From Halovibrio salipaludis (lineage in GTDB: Bacteria > Pseudomonadota > Gammaproteobacteria > Pseudomonadales > Oleiphilaceae), in contig NZ_NSKD01000005.1 of NCBI RefSeq assembly GCF_002286965.1, forward strand, positions 124,001-188,000: DNA of 64,000 bases, read 5' to 3'. Shown here one piece after another: positions 37,325-47,829 of the stretch (within the stretch, counting starts at the first letter, position 1; every line of letters begins with the position of its first letter). The notes below the pieces were generated by a model. That model worked only from the letters and a program-made list of their open reading frames with translations. It did not search any database and was not told where the DNA came from. The position numbers were made by a program, and so were the translations under genes.

Positions 37325-38560
37325 TCAGAAATTCCCGGTGAACCACTGCTTGATCCGTGCCAGGAGTGAATCTCCCGCAGCCGGAGAGGGACCGCCCCCG
37401 CGTCCCTTCTCCGCCTGCCGGAAGCCGTACATCAGCAACCCCGCGCCGGTGGCGTACACCGGGGTGCCGATCACATCGCTCATGCCCGTCACGCCCGACG
37501 GTATCGCCAGGCGCACGGGCGCATGAAAGATCTCTTCCGCCAGTTCGACCGCGCCTTCCATCATGGAAGAGCCGCCGGTCACCACGATTCCCGCCGGAAT
37601 CAGATCCTCGAACCCGCTGCGCCGCAGTTCGGACTGGACCAGGGTGAAGAGCTCCTCGTACCGGGGCTCGACCACCTCCGCCAGCGCCGCCCGGGACAGA
37701 TCCCTGGGCGCACGGTCACCAACGCCGGGCACCTTGATGGTTTCCTCGGCGCCGGCCAGCTGCGTCAGGGCACAGGCGTAGCGGGTCTTGATCTCTTCGG
37801 CATTCTGCGTGGGCGTGCGCAGTGCCATGGCGATGTCGTTGGTCACCTGGTCCCCGGCAATGGGGATCACCGCCGTGTGCCGGATGGCCCCGCCGGTGAA
37901 GATGGCGATGTCAGTGGTACCGCCGCCGATATCCACCATGCATACGCCCAGCTCGCGTTCGTCGTCCGTCAGCACCGAATAGCTCGATGCCAGCTGTTCC
38001 AGGATGATGTCGTCCACATCCAGGCCACAGCGACGCACACACTTGTCGATGTTCTGGACCGCGTTCACCGCGCAGGTCACCAGGTGGACCTTGGCCTCAA
38101 GCCGCACACCCGACATGCCCAGGGGCTCCTTGATGCCCTCCTGGTTATCGATCACGAACTCCTGGGGCAGGATGTGCAGCACTTTCTGGTCGGCCGGGAT
38201 CGCCACCGCCTGGGCGGCATCAATGACCCGGTCGATGTCCGCCTGGGTAACCTCCCGGTCCCGGATCGCGACAATACCGTGGGAGTTCATGCTGCGGATG
38301 TGGCTCCCGGCGATACCGGCATACACGGAATGGATCCGGCAGCCGGCCATCAGCTCCGCTTCCTCAACCGCACGCTGGATCGCCTGGACCGTGGTTTCGA
38401 TGTTGACCACCACCCCGCGCTTGAGGCCGCGTGACGGATGCGAGCCGATGCCGGCAACCTCGATGGAACCGTCCGGATTCTGCTTGCCGACCAGCGCCAC
38501 CACCTTGGAGGTGCCGATATCAAGCCCGACGATCATGTTCTCTGTGTCTGCCGATGACAT
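37325..38560 (-). CDS. ftsA: Cell division protein FtsA
   Basis: Actin-like membrane tether for FtsZ. The 411-residue protein has the phosphate loop GLDIGTSKV (about 13-21), the DIGGGTTDIAIF phosphate-2 motif and a C-terminal amphipathic helix (RIKQWFTGNF) for the membrane. I start at ATG 38560 because AGG precedes it and the length fits; an in-frame upstream codon overlaps ftsQ. It follows ftsQ by 17 nt. Confidence 0.97.
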   Translation of the reverse strand: MSSADTENMIVGLDIGTSKVVALVGKQNPDGSIEVAGIGSHPSRGLKRGVVVNIETTVQAIQRAVEEAELMAGCRIHSVYAGIAGSHIRSMNSHGIVAIRDREVTQADIDRVIDAAQAVAIPADQKVLHILPQEFVIDNQEGIKEPLGMSGVRLEAKVHLVTCAVNAVQNIDKCVRRCGLDVDDIILEQLASSYSVLTDDERELGVCMVDIGGGTTDIAIFTGGAIRHTAVIPIAGDQVTNDIAMALRTPTQNAEEIKTRYACALTQLAGAEETIKVPGVGDRAPRDLSRAALAEVVEPRYEELFTLVQSELRRSGFEDLIPAGIVVTGGSSMMEGAVELAEEIFHAPVRLAIPSGVTGMSDVIGTPVYATGAGLLMYGFRQAEKGRGGGPSPAAGDSLLARIKQWFTGNF

Positions 38561-38577
38561 AACCTGAGTCCCGTGAT

Positions 38578-39405
38578 TCAAGAATCTCTCCAGCGCACCG
38601 CAACCCCGTTGCCATAGCGCGCATCCACCCCGGTGATATCCGCCGCCACAGGCGACAGCCGGGATTCGTAAACCGTCATGAACCGTTCAAAGCGCTCCCG
38701 GACCCGGTCCCGGCCCAGTGAGACGCTTATGCCGTTGTCCAGAAGCAGCGTCCAGGCGCCCCTGGGCTCCAGGCTGACGCTTTCAAGCCCCAGCCCCAGC
38801 GCGGCCAGCTCGCCACGGAAGGCCCGGGCCCGCTCCAGCACCTCGTCCGCACGCCCCGCCGGTCCATTGAGCCGGGGCAGGTCCAGGGCCGCCGGCGCCG
38901 CAGGCCGGAATACCGTACCCTCGCCGCTGATCAGCGCCCGCCCGTTCCACAGCGCCACGGGTTCATGCTCACGCACACTGACGGTCAGGGTGCCGGGCCA
39001 TTCGCGCCCAACGGCCGCACTCTCAACCCACGGCAGCATTTCGAGCTGGGCCTTCACCCGGGACAGATCGGTGGCGAAATAGCTTGTCCCGATGAACGGC
39101 TCCAGATGATTCTGCAGCGCTGGCTCCGTTACCCGCGTCAGCTCGCCCTGTACCTGGACGCGGCTGAAGTCCTGATCGAGGAACTGGACGCCCTGAGCAA
39201 TAGTCCAGGGCAGCATCGCGGCGGTAATTGCGACCACCAGCCCGAGCGAAACCTGACTCCAGGGCACACGCCGCACGGCACCGCCCGCCATGCGCAGGGC
39301 CAGGCGCAGCGCCGAGGGATCCTCCACCATGGGACTGGCGCCGCGCTGGCGCGCAGTCCTGGTGCGTGTATCCCGGATCCGCAGTGGCGACAGAAGCCCG
39401 TTCAT
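38578..39405 (-). CDS. ftsQ: Cell division protein FtsQ
   Basis: Bitopic divisome protein that forms the FtsQLB complex with FtsL and FtsB. The 275-residue protein has a basic cytosolic N-terminus, one membrane span (about 53-72), a POTRA domain (about 78-150, ending VEREWPGTL-like WVESAAVGREWPG) and the FtsQ beta domain. The start overlaps ddlB by 4 nt. The partner ftsB is not in this cluster, as is usual. Confidence 0.96.
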   Translation of the reverse strand: MNGLLSPLRIRDTRTRTARQRGASPMVEDPSALRLALRMAGGAVRRVPWSQVSLGLVVAITAAMLPWTIAQGVQFLDQDFSRVQVQGELTRVTEPALQNHLEPFIGTSYFATDLSRVKAQLEMLPWVESAAVGREWPGTLTVSVREHEPVALWNGRALISGEGTVFRPAAPAALDLPRLNGPAGRADEVLERARAFRGELAALGLGLESVSLEPRGAWTLLLDNGISVSLGRDRVRERFERFMTVYESRLSPVAADITGVDARYGNGVAVRWRDS

Positions 39406-40361
39406 GCCCGCACCTCCAGTGTCTGTTCCAGGATCCGGACACAGAGTTCCCGGAACCCGATGCCGGCCGCTTCAGCGGCCATGGGCACCAGGCTGTGGTC
39501 GGTCATGCCGGGAATGGTGTTCACTTCCAGAAGCCAGAAATCGCCGGCGGCGTCCTGCATCACATCCACCCGGCCCCAGCCACAGCCATCAATGACCCGG
39601 AAGGCCTCGAGCGACAGCTCCCGGATACGCTGCTCGTGGCCGCTGTCGAGGCCACTGGGCAGCATGTAGTGGGTGTCATCCGAGAGGTATTTGGCCTCGA
39701 AATCGTAGAAGGTGTGATCGGTGGCCAGTCCGATCACCGGCAGCGCCTGCTCGCCCAGGATACTGACCGTGTACTCGCCGCCTGTTATCCATTCCTCCAC
39801 CAGCACCAGGGGATCGAGCTCGCAGGCCTGGATATAGGCCTCCTTCAGTTCGGCCACTGTTTCCACCTTGCCGATACCGATGCTCGAGCCCTCACGCGCT
39901 GGTTTGACACCGAGCGGAGCACGCAGCTCACCCAGGATGGCCTCCGCCTCCTCGAGCGAGCGCATGAGCCGGAAGGCCGGTGTGGGAAGGCCGGCGCCCG
40001 CGAACGCGTACTTGGTGCGCAGCTTATCCATCCCCAGCGCTGAGGCCAGAACCCCGCTGCCGGTATAGGGGACCCCCGCCTGATCCAGTATGGCCTGGGG
40101 GGTGCCGTCCTCGCCGCCACGACCATGAAGGGCGATGAAGCACCGGTCGAACTGCCCTTCCGCGGCCAGCTTGAGAATGGCGTTACCCTGCACATCCACG
40201 GCATGGGCGTCCACGCCCGCCGCCTGCAGCGCGTCGGTCACCGCCTGCCCGCTCTTGAGCGAGACACTGCGCTCCGCCGAATCGCCGCCCATCAGGACCG
40301 CAACACGGCCCAGTGCCCGTGCCTGTTCTGCGCTGACGCGGAATTCATCAGTGACCGTCAT
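39402..40361 (-). CDS. ddlB: D-alanine--D-alanine ligase B
   Basis: ATP-grasp ligase that makes D-Ala-D-Ala for MurF. The 319-residue protein has [14 protein letters not shown] near the N-terminus, [10 protein letters not shown], the [11 protein letters not shown] nucleotide segment and the metal-binding NTIPGMT. ATG 40361 follows GGAGG with 5-nt spacing; a GTG 2 codons up is possible. Starts overlap murC by 14 nt. Confidence 0.97.
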   Translation of the reverse strand: MTVTDEFRVSAEQARALGRVAVLMGGDSAERSVSLKSGQAVTDALQAAGVDAHAVDVQGNAILKLAAEGQFDRCFIALHGRGGEDGTPQAILDQAGVPYTGSGVLASALGMDKLRTKYAFAGAGLPTPAFRLMRSLEEAEAILGELRAPLGVKPAREGSSIGIGKVETVAELKEAYIQACELDPLVLVEEWITGGEYTVSILGEQALPVIGLATDHTFYDFEAKYLSDDTHYMLPSGLDSGHEQRIRELSLEAFRVIDGCGWGRVDVMQDAAGDFWLLEVNTIPGMTDHSLVPMAAEAAGIGFRELCVRILEQTLEVRA

Positions 40362-41808
40362 GATCACCTCCGCTTCCGGTCAGTCCATTCGCCGCAAGAC
40401 GTGCCGAGAGGCCCCCGATGTCGCCGGCCCCCTGGGTAATGAGCAGGTCGCCGGGCTGGAGCAGGTTCTCCAGCAGATCCTCGACCCGGTCCGTGTCCTC
40501 CACGAACACCGGATCCAGCTGCCCCCGCTGGCGCATGCTCCGGCACAGGCTGCGACTGTCCGCGCCGGGGATCGGCTGCTCACCTGCCGCGTAGACATCC
40601 AGCATCAGCAGCACATCCACGCTGGAGAGCACCCGCACGAAATCGTCATAGAGATCACTGGTCCGGCTGAACCGGTGCGGCTGGTAGATCATGACCAGGC
40701 GACGGCCGGGCCAGGCATCGCGCACACCCTGGATCACCGCCTCCACCTCGCGTGGATGGTGCCCGTAGTCGTCCACCAGCGTGACCTCGCCCCCGGCTAC
40801 GGGGTAGTCGCCGTAGACCTGGAAACGACGGCCGACACCGGAGAAATGCTCCAGTGCCCTCAGAATATCCTCATCCCCGACCCCCTCATCCGTGGCTACG
40901 GCAATCGCCGCCATGGCATTGAGGACGTTGTGCCGACCCGGCATGCGCAGGCGCACTTCCAGGTCCGAATAGCCATCGGGACGCAGCGCACGGAAACCGG
41001 TACTGAAACCGTCCGTGTGCACGTCCACCGCTCGGTAGTCAGCGTCCTCGCTGAAACCGTAAGTGATCACGGCGCGCGAGATGCGTTCCGCCACTTCCCG
41101 CACCCGGGGATCATCACAGCACATGATGGCCACGCCGTAGAACGGCAGGCTGTGCAGGAACTCCACGAAGGTCTGCTTGAGCTTCTCGAAGTCACCGCCA
41201 TAGGTGTGCATGTGGTCCGCATCGATATTGGTGACCACGCTGATCACCGGCGTCAGATGCAGGAAAGAGGCATCGCTTTCATCGGCCTCGGCCACCAGGT
41301 AGCGCGAACGCCCCAGCTGGGCATTGGTACCGGCGCTGTTGAGCTTGCCACCGATCACGAAGGTCGGGTCCAGGCCGCCCTCGCCCAGGATCGAGGCGAT
41401 CAGGCTGGTCGTCGTGGTCTTGCCGTGGGTGCCCGCCACCGCAATGCCGTGGCGGTAGCGCATGATCTCGGCCAGCATCTCCGCACGCGGCACCACCGGC
41501 ACGCGGTTTTCCCGTGCCGTTACAACCTCCGGGTTGGATTCATCCACGGCACTGGAGACCACGACCACGTCCGCATCGGCACTGTTCTCGCCGCGGTGCC
41601 CAATGGCCACGCGGATCCCCAGGCCTCCCAGATGCCGGGTCACGGCACTTTCACGGATATCGGAGCCGGTCACCTCATAGCCCTGGTTGTAGAGCACTTC
41701 CGCGATCCCGCTCATACCGGCACCGCCGATACCCACGAAGTGGATCCCGCGGATACGCCGCATCTCGGGCACGTCATGGACCATGGGGCTGGTATTACGC
41801 TCGGCCAT
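40348..41808 (-). CDS. murC: UDP-N-acetylmuramate--L-alanine ligase
   Basis: First Mur ligase: adds L-Ala to UDP-MurNAc. The 486-residue protein has the Rossmann motif [12 protein letters not shown] near 23-34, the ATP loop [10 protein letters not shown] near 127-136 and the DDYGHHP segment. ATG 41808 has GGAGG 6 nt upstream. It overlaps murG by 14 nt. murB, which should precede this step, is absent from the cluster. Confidence 0.98.
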   Translation of the reverse strand: MAERNTSPMVHDVPEMRRIRGIHFVGIGGAGMSGIAEVLYNQGYEVTGSDIRESAVTRHLGGLGIRVAIGHRGENSADADVVVVSSAVDESNPEVVTARENRVPVVPRAEMLAEIMRYRHGIAVAGTHGKTTTTSLIASILGEGGLDPTFVIGGKLNSAGTNAQLGRSRYLVAEADESDASFLHLTPVISVVTNIDADHMHTYGGDFEKLKQTFVEFLHSLPFYGVAIMCCDDPRVREVAERISRAVITYGFSEDADYRAVDVHTDGFSTGFRALRPDGYSDLEVRLRMPGRHNVLNAMAAIAVATDEGVGDEDILRALEHFSGVGRRFQVYGDYPVAGGEVTLVDDYGHHPREVEAVIQGVRDAWPGRRLVMIYQPHRFSRTSDLYDDFVRVLSSVDVLLMLDVYAAGEQPIPGADSRSLCRSMRQRGQLDPVFVEDTDRVEDLLENLLQPGDLLITQGAGDIGGLSARLAANGLTGSGGDHDGH

Positions 41809-42877
41809 GAGCCGCCTCCAGACAGTAATTGACAACACGTTCGGTGGCGTCCGGGACCGCCAGCTCGCGGGCCCGCTCCGCCATGGTGCGCAGCGCGTCC
41901 CGATCGTCATCGAGACGCTGGATTTCCCGCGCCAGACCCGCCGCATCCAGCTGGGACTGCGGCATCAGAAGGGCCGCACCGGCATCGCTGAGATGACGCG
42001 CATTGGCCGTCTGGTGGTCATCCACCGCGTGCGGGAACGGCACCAGAACGGATCCCACGCCCACACAGGCGAGCTCCGCCAGCGTCAGCGCGCCCGCACG
42101 GCAGACCACCAGGTCCGCCCAGCCGTAGGCTTCCGCCATATCCCCGATAAAGGGCACCACGTCCGCCGACAGACCCGCGTCCGCATAGGCTTTGCGGGTG
42201 CTTTCCAGGTGATCCCGGCCGCACTGATGGCGGACTTCCGGCTGTTCACCGGCTGCCAGCGACGCCAGTGCCTCCGGCACCACTTCATTGATGGCGCGGG
42301 CACCGCGGCTGCCCCCCAGGACCAGCAGTTTCAGCCTTTGCCCGCGCCCGATACGTTCAGCCGGTTCCGGAAGCCCCGTCAGGTCCTGGCGCACCGGATT
42401 GCCCGTGCAGCGGGTCACGGTTCTGCTGCCATAGGCGCCGGGAAACGCCTCCAGCGTGATCTCAGCCAGTCGCGAGAGCCACTGGTTGGTCATACCCGCA
42501 ACCGCATTCTGTTCATGGATCACCAGCGGCCGGCGCAGAAGCCAGGCCGCCAGGCCACCCGGCCCGGCCGCGAAGCCGCCCATACCCAGCACGCAGTCCG
42601 GGCGGACACGGCGGATCACCGCAACCGCCTGCCACAGCGCCCGCACCAGCTTCAGCGGCGCCGCCAGACGCGTGAGACCGCCCTTGCCCCGCAGACCGGA
42701 AACCTCGATCAGGTGCAGGGGAATGTCCCGGCCACCAATCAGATCGGCTTCCATGCCGCCCCTGGAGCCAAGCCAGGCAACGTCGTGGCCCTTTTCCCGG
42801 AGAGCTTCCGCAGTGGCCAGTGCCGGGAAAACGTGCCCGCCGGTGCCGCCCGCCATGATCAGGAAACGCTGGCTCAT
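41795..42877 (-). CDS. murG: Lipid II synthase MurG
   Basis: Peripheral inner-membrane glycosyltransferase that adds GlcNAc to lipid I. The 360-residue GT-B protein has the glycine loops [12 protein letters not shown] and [13 protein letters not shown] and the C-domain [14 protein letters not shown] motif. It overlaps ftsW by 4 nt. Confidence 0.98.
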   Translation of the reverse strand: MSQRFLIMAGGTGGHVFPALATAEALREKGHDVAWLGSRGGMEADLIGGRDIPLHLIEVSGLRGKGGLTRLAAPLKLVRALWQAVAVIRRVRPDCVLGMGGFAAGPGGLAAWLLRRPLVIHEQNAVAGMTNQWLSRLAEITLEAFPGAYGSRTVTRCTGNPVRQDLTGLPEPAERIGRGQRLKLLVLGGSRGARAINEVVPEALASLAAGEQPEVRHQCGRDHLESTRKAYADAGLSADVVPFIGDMAEAYGWADLVVCRAGALTLAELACVGVGSVLVPFPHAVDDHQTANARHLSDAGAALLMPQSQLDAAGLAREIQRLDDDRDALRTMAERARELAVPDATERVVNYCLEAAHGRA

Positions 42878-44031
42878 GATGCCTCGCCCTCCTGCGCACG
42901 CTGGTCTTCAACTTCCATCTGGACCCGCGCGATCACGCCAATGGTGACGCAGCTCACCACCAGGCTGGAGCCGCCATAGCTGACAAGCGGCAGGGTCAGG
43001 CCCTTGGTGGGCAGCAACCCGGTGTTCACGGCCATGTTGATGTAGGCCTGGAGCGCGATCAGCAGGGTCAGGCCATAGGCCAGGCAGGCGCCGAAAGTCA
43101 TGCCGGCGTCCCGGGCCTGGCGGGCAATGCGCAGGCCGCTCAGGACCAGCACCGTGAAGGTCAGCAGTATGCCCAGCGCTCCCAGGAGCCCGAATTCCTC
43201 GGCAGCGATGGCAAAGATGAAATCCGTATGGGCTTCCGGCAGATAGAACAGCTTCTGGATCGAATTGCCCAGACCGGTGCCGGTCCACTCGCCACGACCG
43301 AACGCGATCAGCGCCTGGGTCAGCTGGTAGCCGGAATTGAACTGGTCCTTCCAGGGATCGAGGTAGGCCACCAGGCGCTCAATCCGGTACGGCTGGCTGA
43401 ACAGCGCCGCGGCACCCAGGGCCAGACCGGTCAGGCTCACCACCAGGAAGCGACCCAGCCCGACACCGCTGACGAAGATCACGCCGAAGGCGGCCGCCAT
43501 CAGAACCACCACGGCACCGAAGTCCGGCTGCGCCAGGAGAAGTCCGCTGGCTGCTCCCAGTATAAGCAGCGGCTTGAGCACGCCGGGCCAGGTCGCCACC
43601 ACTTCCGCATGGCGGCGAACCACGTAACCGGCCAGATAGACCACCAGCAGCCACTTGGCCGCCTCGGAGACCTGGAGGTTGGCCGCACCGAGGGAGATCC
43701 AGCGGGTGCTGCCATTAACGGTGACCCCCAGGGGCGTCAACACCAGGATCAGCAGAAGGAAAGCCCCAGCCAGCCACAGCCAGGCACCGCGCAGCCACCA
43801 GACCAGCGGAATGTTGGCCGCAACCAGGCCCGCCAGGCAGCCGAAAACCACATAGACGCTCTGGCGCAGGACGAAATGCAGCGGACTGCCGTAGTTCTGT
43901 GCCGCCACATCCATGGAAGCCGATCCGATCATCACTATGCCGGTCGTCAGCAGCACACCCGCGCTCAACAGCAGCGCCGTGAGTTCGCGGCGCGGCGTGC
44001 GGATGGGCATGTTTCCCGCTACCGCCGTCAT
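42874..44031 (-). CDS. ftsW: FtsW, septal peptidoglycan glycosyltransferase
   Basis: SEDS polymerase that builds septal glycan with FtsI. About ten membrane spans in 385 residues; visible motifs include AQPDFGAVVVL, the GRGEWTGTGLGNSIQKLFYLPEAHTDF loop and PLVSYGGSSL. It overlaps murD and murG by 4 nt each. RodA at 9,753 is its elongation counterpart. Confidence 0.97.
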   Translation of the reverse strand: MTAVAGNMPIRTPRRELTALLLSAGVLLTTGIVMIGSASMDVAAQNYGSPLHFVLRQSVYVVFGCLAGLVAANIPLVWWLRGAWLWLAGAFLLLILVLTPLGVTVNGSTRWISLGAANLQVSEAAKWLLVVYLAGYVVRRHAEVVATWPGVLKPLLILGAASGLLLAQPDFGAVVVLMAAAFGVIFVSGVGLGRFLVVSLTGLALGAAALFSQPYRIERLVAYLDPWKDQFNSGYQLTQALIAFGRGEWTGTGLGNSIQKLFYLPEAHTDFIFAIAAEEFGLLGALGILLTFTVLVLSGLRIARQARDAGMTFGACLAYGLTLLIALQAYINMAVNTGLLPTKGLTLPLVSYGGSSLVVSCVTIGVIARVQMEVEDQRAQEGEAS

Positions 44032-45368
44032 AACGCCTCCACGGCCCGGGCGAAAGCATCACCCCGGGCCTCATAATTGCTGTACTGATCCAGGCTCGAG
44101 CACGCCGGGGAAAGCAGTACCCGGTCTCCGGCGCAGGCCCTGTCCGCCGCGACCCTTACCGCTTCCTCCATGGTGCTGACACGGGTGCTGGCCACATGGT
44201 TCCCCAGGGCCTCCTCCAGAATCGGTGCATCCTGACCCATGAGCACCAGATGGCGGACCCGCCCGGTCACCGCCTCCACCAGCGGGGACAGATCCGCGCC
44301 CTTGGCATCGCCGCCGGCAATCAGCACCAGCTGACCCTCGGCGGGCGCCAGGCTTTCGATGGCGGCCCGGGTGGCGCCCACATTGGTGGCCTTGGAGTCG
44401 TTCACCCAGAGCACGCCGTTGTGTTCCCGCAGGCTCTGGCTGCGGTGCGGCAGACCCCGGAACCGGCGGGCTGCTGCCAGCATGGCGTCCATGGGCAGCC
44501 CGATGGCATTGCCCAGCGCCAGCGCCGCCAGCACATTGGCGATGTTGTGCATGCCGGCCACGCCCAGCTCGCTGGCGTGCATCAGGTTGTCGAGGCCATG
44601 AGTCAGCCAGAGACCGGTTTCGTCCTCGCGGGTACTGAAGACCCCGAGGTCCACCCGGAAGAGGCCGAAGAAGTGCGGCACCATGCCCTCGTTGAGCAGC
44701 GGCTGGCTCAGGGGATCGTCCAGGTTCACGACGGCATTGCGCGCGCCCTGGAAGATCCGGTGCTTGGCCTGGAAGTAGCTCATCCGGTCCGGGTAGCGGT
44801 CCATGTGGTCGTCGCTGACATTGAGGACCGTGGCCACCTCGGCTTTCAGGTCCGTGGTGCGTTCCAGCTGGAAGCTGGAAACCTCCAGGATATAGAGCGG
44901 CACGTCCGGGGCGATCAGATCCAGCGCCGGCGTCCCCAGGTTCCCCCCCACACCGGCGTTCACGCCGGCCTCCGCGGCCATCTGCCCGAGCAGCGTGGTG
45001 ACCGTGCTCTTGCCGTTGGAGCCCGTGATGGCCACCACCGGTGCCGCCACGGCTTCCCGGAACAGGTCCAGGTCGCCGGAAATCCGCACGCCCGCCTCGG
45101 CGGCCGCCGCGATCGCCGGTTCATCCAGGCTGATCCCGGGGCTGACAATGAGTTCATCGAAACCGCAGAACCAGTCCGGATCAAATGCGCCGGTGACCAC
45201 TTCCAGATCCGGCCAGCGCTCGCGCACCTCAGCAAGACCCGGCGGCTGGGCACGGCTGTCCGCCACGGCCAGTTGCCGGCCGAGTGCATGGCAATGACGC
45301 ACGCACGACAGGCCGGTAGCTCCCAGCCCGACGATCAGCGTGCGACGATCCGATGCAATCAGTGCCAT
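44028..45368 (-). CDS. murD: UDP-MurNAc-L-alanine--D-glutamate ligase
   Basis: Adds D-Glu to UDP-MurNAc-L-Ala. The 446-residue protein has the N-terminal LGATGLS motif, GSNGKSTVTTL at about 116-126 (P-loop; GTNGK in other Mur ligases) and the ALGNAIGLPM... C-domain. It starts 11 nt after mraY. Confidence 0.97.
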   Translation of the reverse strand: MALIASDRRTLIVGLGATGLSCVRHCHALGRQLAVADSRAQPPGLAEVRERWPDLEVVTGAFDPDWFCGFDELIVSPGISLDEPAIAAAAEAGVRISGDLDLFREAVAAPVVAITGSNGKSTVTTLLGQMAAEAGVNAGVGGNLGTPALDLIAPDVPLYILEVSSFQLERTTDLKAEVATVLNVSDDHMDRYPDRMSYFQAKHRIFQGARNAVVNLDDPLSQPLLNEGMVPHFFGLFRVDLGVFSTREDETGLWLTHGLDNLMHASELGVAGMHNIANVLAALALGNAIGLPMDAMLAAARRFRGLPHRSQSLREHNGVLWVNDSKATNVGATRAAIESLAPAEGQLVLIAGGDAKGADLSPLVEAVTGRVRHLVLMGQDAPILEEALGNHVASTRVSTMEEAVRVAADRACAGDRVLLSPACSSLDQYSNYEARGDAFARAVEAL

Positions 45369-45379
45369 GACTGTCTGCC

Positions 45380-46465
45380 CTACCTCAGCTTGAGGGTCGC
45401 GAGACCCACGAGTACGAGAATGACCGTGATGACCCAGAACCGCACGATCACGCGCGGCTCCGGCCAGCCCTTGAGTTCAAAGTGGTGATGCAGCGGCGCC
45501 ATGCGGAAAACCCGCCGGCCGGTCAGCTTGAACGAAGCGACCTGGACGATGACCGACAGGGTTTCCACCACGAAAATGCCGCCCATGATGAACAGCACGA
45601 TCTCCTGGCGGACGATGACCGCCAGGACCCCAAGGCCCGCGCCCAGCGCCAGGGAACCCACGTCCCCCATGAAGACCTGCGCGGGATAGGTGTTGAACCA
45701 CAGAAAGCCCAGGCCGGCGCCGACAAGAGCACCGCAGTAGACAAGCAGCTCGCCGGTTCCGGGCAGGTTCGGAATCTGCAGGTAATCCGCGAAATTGGCG
45801 TGACCGGAGGCATAGGCGAAGATCCCCAGGGCCGCCCCGACCATGACCGTGGGCATGATCGCCAGCCCATCCAGCCCGTCAGTGAGGTTGACGGCATTGC
45901 TGCTGCCGACGATCACCAGGTAGCTCAGCACCACAAAGGCAACCGGGCCCATCAGCAGGCCGAAATCCTTGAAGAACGGCATAATGAGGGTGATTTCCTG
46001 GGGCAGCGTGGCGGTGGCGTAGAGGGCCACCGCTGCCAGGAATCCGGTGACCGACTGCCAGAAATACTTCCAGCGTGCCGGCAGCCCTTTGGGGTTGCGA
46101 TCCACCACCTTGCGGTAGTCGTCAACCCAGCCAATGGCCCCGAATGCCAGCGTCACGCCCAGCGTGATCCAGACATAACGGTTGCTCAGGTCCGACCACA
46201 GGAGTGTACTCAGCGCCACCGCCACCAGGATGAGCGCGCCGCCCATGGTGGGAGTGCCGGCCTTGCTCAGGTGTGTTTCGGGGCCGTCATCCCGCACCGC
46301 CTGGCCGATCTGATACTGCGCCAGGTGCCGGATCATGGCGGGGCCGATGAGCAGCGAGGTCAGCAGTGCCGTCAGCACCCCCAGGATGCCCCGGAGCGTA
46401 ATGTACTGGAACACGGCAAAGCCGCTGATGTACTGCGCCAGAAAATCAGTCAGCCAGACTAGCAT
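45380..46465 (-). CDS. mraY: Phospho-MurNAc-pentapeptide translocase
   Basis: Makes lipid I by coupling phospho-MurNAc-pentapeptide to undecaprenyl phosphate. The 361-residue membrane protein has about ten spans, the GTPTMGG motif near the second loop, the metal-binding [10 protein letters not shown] and the [13 protein letters not shown] motif near the C-terminus. It overlaps murF by 7 nt. Confidence 0.98.
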   Translation of the reverse strand: MLVWLTDFLAQYISGFAVFQYITLRGILGVLTALLTSLLIGPAMIRHLAQYQIGQAVRDDGPETHLSKAGTPTMGGALILVAVALSTLLWSDLSNRYVWITLGVTLAFGAIGWVDDYRKVVDRNPKGLPARWKYFWQSVTGFLAAVALYATATLPQEITLIMPFFKDFGLLMGPVAFVVLSYLVIVGSSNAVNLTDGLDGLAIMPTVMVGAALGIFAYASGHANFADYLQIPNLPGTGELLVYCGALVGAGLGFLWFNTYPAQVFMGDVGSLALGAGLGVLAVIVRQEIVLFIMGGIFVVETLSVIVQVASFKLTGRRVFRMAPLHHHFELKGWPEPRVIVRFWVITVILVLVGLATLKLR

Positions 46466-47829
46466 GTGTCGTCGTTCCTCTCTCTGAGACGGGTAACCGC
46501 CCGATCCATACCCGCGCTGCGCGAGCCCTTGACCAGGATCGAAGCGGCCTCCCCCAGTTCATCCCACACCCGGTCCGCCAGTGTTTCCGGGGCGTCGCCG
46601 GTGTGGGTCCCGTCACCGAAGCCGTCGGCGTAATCGCTGGCATGGCTTCCGGTGACCATCAGTTGTTCAATGCCCAGCTGTCGGGCGAGTTCGCCCAGGA
46701 CCCGATGCTGGCTGGCCGCTTCCGACCCCAGTTCCGCCATATCCCCCAGCAGCGCAAACCGCGGTGCCGGCATGGCGGCCAGAGTCCGCAGGGCAGCTGC
46801 CATGGAGGCCGGATTGGCGTTGTAGCTGTCGTTGAGAATGCGGATGCCCGGCCGCAGCGTGATGGGCTCCAGCCGACCAGCCACGGCCGGTGTCTTCGCC
46901 AGCCCGCGGGCGACCCGATCCATGTCCAATCCCAAACTGTGCGCCGCTGCGGCCACCAGAAGGGCATTGGCCACGTTGTGCCGACCCGGAATGGGCAGTC
47001 GGATGTCGGTGGCGGTCACGGCATCACCAAGCAGCGTGAACGCGATGCCGTCAGCATCCTCGCGGATGGATTCCGCCCGGAAGCTGGCATCCTGATCCCC
47101 CTGCGCGGAAATACTGAGCACCCGCCGCATACCGGCCCGTGCCCGCCAGTCCTCAAAAGCGGCCTCGTCATGATTCAGGATGACGGTGCCTCCGGCGCGC
47201 ACGGAATCGATGATCTCGCCCTTGGCGGAGACAATGCTCTCCAGGCTGCCAAAGCCCTCCAGGTGCGCCTCACTGGCATTGGTGATGATGCCAACGTCCG
47301 GCGCGGCCAGGGACCCTGTCCAGGCGATCTCGCCAAGCCCGCTGGCCCCCAGCTCCACGACTGCGTACTCTGCATCCGGCCCGAGCTGGAGCAGGGTCAG
47401 CGGCGCACCGATCTCATTGTTCAGGTTGCCCTCGGTTGCCATCACGGCACCGGCTTCCGCCAGCACCGTCTGCATCATCTGCCGGGTGGTGGTCTTGCCG
47501 GAGCTGCCGGTAATTCCAACCAGTCGCCCCGCGAATTCAGAACGGTTGAGCCCGGCAAGGCGCCCCAGTGCGTAACGGCTGTCCCGCACCTGGATCATCG
47601 GCATGCTGGCATCCACCTTTTTCTCCGCGACGATGGCACAGGCGCCCGCTTTTTCCGCTTCCCGCACGAAGTCATGCCCGTCGAAACGGTCCCCGGTCAG
47701 AGCCACGTAGAGGGCGCCCTTCGCCAGAGTCCGGGTATCAATCCCGACACGGCTGAAGAACAGGTCCTCACCCCGCAGAGTGCCCTGAACCAGGGGTGTG
47801 ATTTCCGCCAGGGAGAATGCCCGCATCAT
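46459..47829 (-). CDS. murF: UDP-MurNAc-tripeptide--D-Ala-D-Ala ligase
   Basis: Adds the D-Ala-D-Ala dipeptide made by DdlB. The 456-residue protein has [15 protein letters not shown] (P-loop around 108-116), a [15 protein letters not shown]-domain segment and [11 protein letters not shown]. Two adjacent ATGs (47829, 47826) follow a GGAGGGG site; the first overlaps murE. Confidence 0.97.
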   Translation of the reverse strand: MMRAFSLAEITPLVQGTLRGEDLFFSRVGIDTRTLAKGALYVALTGDRFDGHDFVREAEKAGACAIVAEKKVDASMPMIQVRDSRYALGRLAGLNRSEFAGRLVGITGSSGKTTTRQMMQTVLAEAGAVMATEGNLNNEIGAPLTLLQLGPDAEYAVVELGASGLGEIAWTGSLAAPDVGIITNASEAHLEGFGSLESIVSAKGEIIDSVRAGGTVILNHDEAAFEDWRARAGMRRVLSISAQGDQDASFRAESIREDADGIAFTLLGDAVTATDIRLPIPGRHNVANALLVAAAAHSLGLDMDRVARGLAKTPAVAGRLEPITLRPGIRILNDSYNANPASMAAALRTLAAMPAPRFALLGDMAELGSEAASQHRVLGELARQLGIEQLMVTGSHASDYADGFGDGTHTGDAPETLADRVWDELGEAASILVKGSRSAGMDRAVTRLRERNDDTC